Of a stretch of DNA of 64,000 bases, positions 62,866 to 64,000 are shown in pieces. The stretch is from Aculops lycopersici (taxonomy: Eukaryota; Arthropoda; Arachnida; Trombidiformes; Eriophyidae): assembly GCA_015350385.1 (NCBI GenBank), contig WNKI01000001.1:11963329-12027328 (forward strand), in the 5' to 3' direction. Both the position numbers and the translations under genes were made by a program. Positions within the stretch are counted from its first letter, which is position 1. The number at the start of each line of letters is the position of its first letter. Under the pieces are notes generated by a model. That model was given only the letters and a program-made list of their open reading frames with translations. It was not told the origin of the DNA and ran no database searches.

Positions 62866-63663
62866 ATGCAAGATTCTAGGGCAAACAGCACGCTAGAGCT
62901 CGTGGTTAACGAGCAACAAATGCAAGGGATGAGTCGAACTGATTTAAGGTCAGGTGCAAGCATAAATAGTCTCAATGGACAGACTGGATTTAGATTTGAG
63001 GATCTCAAACAATGGCCCTCTAGAGTTAGAGAAAGTTTTGGCAACAAAGTTGACGAAGCGAAGGCGAAATCAGATACCAAGTGTGGATTCTTCATTGAGG
63101 TGATTCGAGTGTTTTCCGGAACAATCATTTGGTCAGCTTGTTTCCTGTTCACTATTATTATGCCCATCGTTTTATTCATCCTTGGACTAGTAAATCTGGA
63201 CGATTGCACCGATCGACCCTCACTACCTTATCTAATCTTCTCAATGGGATTTGTAATGACCATTAGCAATCTGTTTAATCTAGCAACGTCCTTGAATCTA
63301 CCCATACTCCACAATCAGCACCTATTATCTTCAGATGTCAAGAACATAATCGCAAGCATTGTGAATATCTTATTCAACTGTATCGTTATCTTCCTTTATG
63401 TCCTATGTGCCTACATGGTCTACACAATTTACCGGAACCATCCTCAGCAACCAGATGGAGTGGTTGATGTTGTGGACTGTAACCCAACGCTATACGGCTT
63501 TACCTATTGGTTTATTACCATTACGCTGAGCCTTTCGGCTGTGATAATCCTCTTGGCCATCATCCTATTCTGTTATAACAAGTACCGTCTTGCCATCATA
63601 AGAGGCTCAACGCCACGATCTCAAGCTGAAGGCGGTGCTCCTAATCCCTTGAGTAGAGTTTGA
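62866..63663 (+). CDS. TMEM272-like four-pass membrane protein
   Basis: Intronless, 265 residues from the ATG at 62866. The soluble N-terminus (about 80 residues) precedes four membrane segments at about residues 87-110, 122-145, 168-190 and 218-242. After the first comes LVNLDDCTDRPSLPYLI, and before the last CNPTLYGFTYWFITITL. This cysteine-proline loop plus the tryptophan-containing fourth segment is the pattern of the TMEM272-like proteins, numerous in arthropods and of unknown function. The C-terminal tail is short and basic. Its 3' end converges with the minus-strand gene entering from the right. Confidence 0.75.
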   Translation: MQDSRANSTLELVVNEQQMQGMSRTDLRSGASINSLNGQTGFRFEDLKQWPSRVRESFGNKVDEAKAKSDTKCGFFIEVIRVFSGTIIWSACFLFTIIMPIVLFILGLVNLDDCTDRPSLPYLIFSMGFVMTISNLFNLATSLNLPILHNQHLLSSDVKNIIASIVNILFNCIVIFLYVLCAYMVYTIYRNHPQQPDGVVDVVDCNPTLYGFTYWFITITLSLSAVIILLAIILFCYNKYRLAIIRGSTPRSQAEGGAPNPLSRV

Positions 63664-63747
63664 CTTGAAAATTATAAAAAAAGTTTACCTGAAAATTTAC
63701 CAACTGAAGTAGACAGAACAAAACTCATTTTCTTGATAATGTAGTTA

Positions 63748-63753
63748 TTTATT
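63748..63753 (-). terminator. Poly(A) signal of the right-edge gene
   Basis: Minus-strand AATAAA lies about 115 bp beyond the stop codon at 63869. Confidence 0.5.
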
Positions 63754-63868
63754 CAGAAAATAGTCAATTAATAACACTATACAATAGAGGTCCTGGGTTC
63801 CTCCAACTGGGGGTGTTTCGCGGCACCTTGATTGAACAACTTTGATGCGGTAGATCGAACCACGGTAT

Positions 63869-64000
63869 TCAGAACATGAACTGAGATTGTTGCATCGCAA
63901 CATCGATCAACCGCCATGCCGTTTTAGGATCCAAATCATTTTGGTCCCGACAAAAAGCCATTACATAAGTGTTTTGCACTATCTTGTCCGGGTCACCTTC
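63869..64000 (-). CDS. 3' end of an unidentified gene (cut by the window)
   Basis: 44 codons in phase from the window edge to a TGA at 63871-63869. The visible C-terminus includes KIVQNTYVMAFCRDQNDL and DPKTAWRLIDVAMQQSQF, a plain amphipathic, protein-like sequence, followed by an AATAAA signal. I do not recognise the family from so short a piece. Confidence 0.5.
   Translation of the reverse strand, partial: EGDPDKIVQNTYVMAFCRDQNDLDPKTAWRLIDVAMQQSQFMF

Noticed and set aside
1..64000. tRNA, rRNA, CRISPR, retrotransposon or viral sequence
   Set aside because: I looked for cloverleaf patterns, spaced direct repeats, reverse-transcriptase or integrase motifs and found none. The only mobile-element-like signal is the fold-back at 13297-13652.

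Overview
This is a eukaryotic, animal-type window. Genes have GT-AG introns, AATAAA poly(A) signals, metazoan protein families, proline-rich and homopolymeric runs, and no bacterial operon or Shine-Dalgarno structure. Gene content fits an arthropod: a K-Cl cotransporter, Jagunal, a ZP-domain cuticle-type membrane protein, a TMEM272-like protein, and a secreted protein whose cysteine spacing is that of tick/scorpion defensins. Most genes have no intron and none has more than three. About 19 genes in 64 kb plus this intron poverty suggest a compact chelicerate genome, for example a derived mite; the placement is inference.

Layout. 1-16.5 kb is a dense run of mainly housekeeping genes: a small C2H2 protein (-), NEDD8 E2 UBE2M (+), Jagunal (-), a reduced polybromo-like bromodomain/HMG protein (-), mitochondrial pseudouridine synthase RPUSD4 (-), an orphan membrane protein (-), a POT1-like OB-fold protein (-), a monoamine-oxidase-type flavoenzyme (-), then the catalytic oligosaccharyltransferase subunit STT3B (+). 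Around 10.4-10.7 kb and 13.1-13.7 kb lie structured non-coding elements: an 18-bp hairpin, a repeated 50-bp hairpin element and a 356-bp fold-back element.

16.5-34.8 kb is one large four-exon gene for the K-Cl cotransporter (KCC/kazachoc, +) with a long 5' region and introns of 4.8 and 6.1 kb. The second of these introns contains, on the opposite strand, a three-exon gene for a membrane-anchored protein with a cathepsin-propeptide (I29) inhibitor domain and no protease domain.

36-52 kb holds extracellular proteins: a ZP-domain type I membrane protein (-), a secreted defensin-like domain with a long mucin-like tail (-), and an intronless 1923-codon low-complexity secreted or anchored protein (+). 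The non-coding DNA here repeats a short word, GCAACAAGTGG.

52-64 kb is again housekeeping: an orphan small protein (-), puromycin-sensitive-type M1 aminopeptidase (-), cyclase-associated protein CAP (-), complex I LYR subunit NDUFA6 (+), mitochondrial zinc transporter SLC30A9 (+), a candidate secreted-protein first exon (-), a TMEM272-like protein (+), and the 3' end of a gene leaving the window (-).

The strongest candidates for something undescribed are the mucin-tailed defensin-like protein, the nested I29 protein, the reduced polybromo, the monoamine oxidase lacking its flavin-linking cysteine, and the fold-back and repeated hairpin elements between the telomere-protein, oxidase and STT3 genes.
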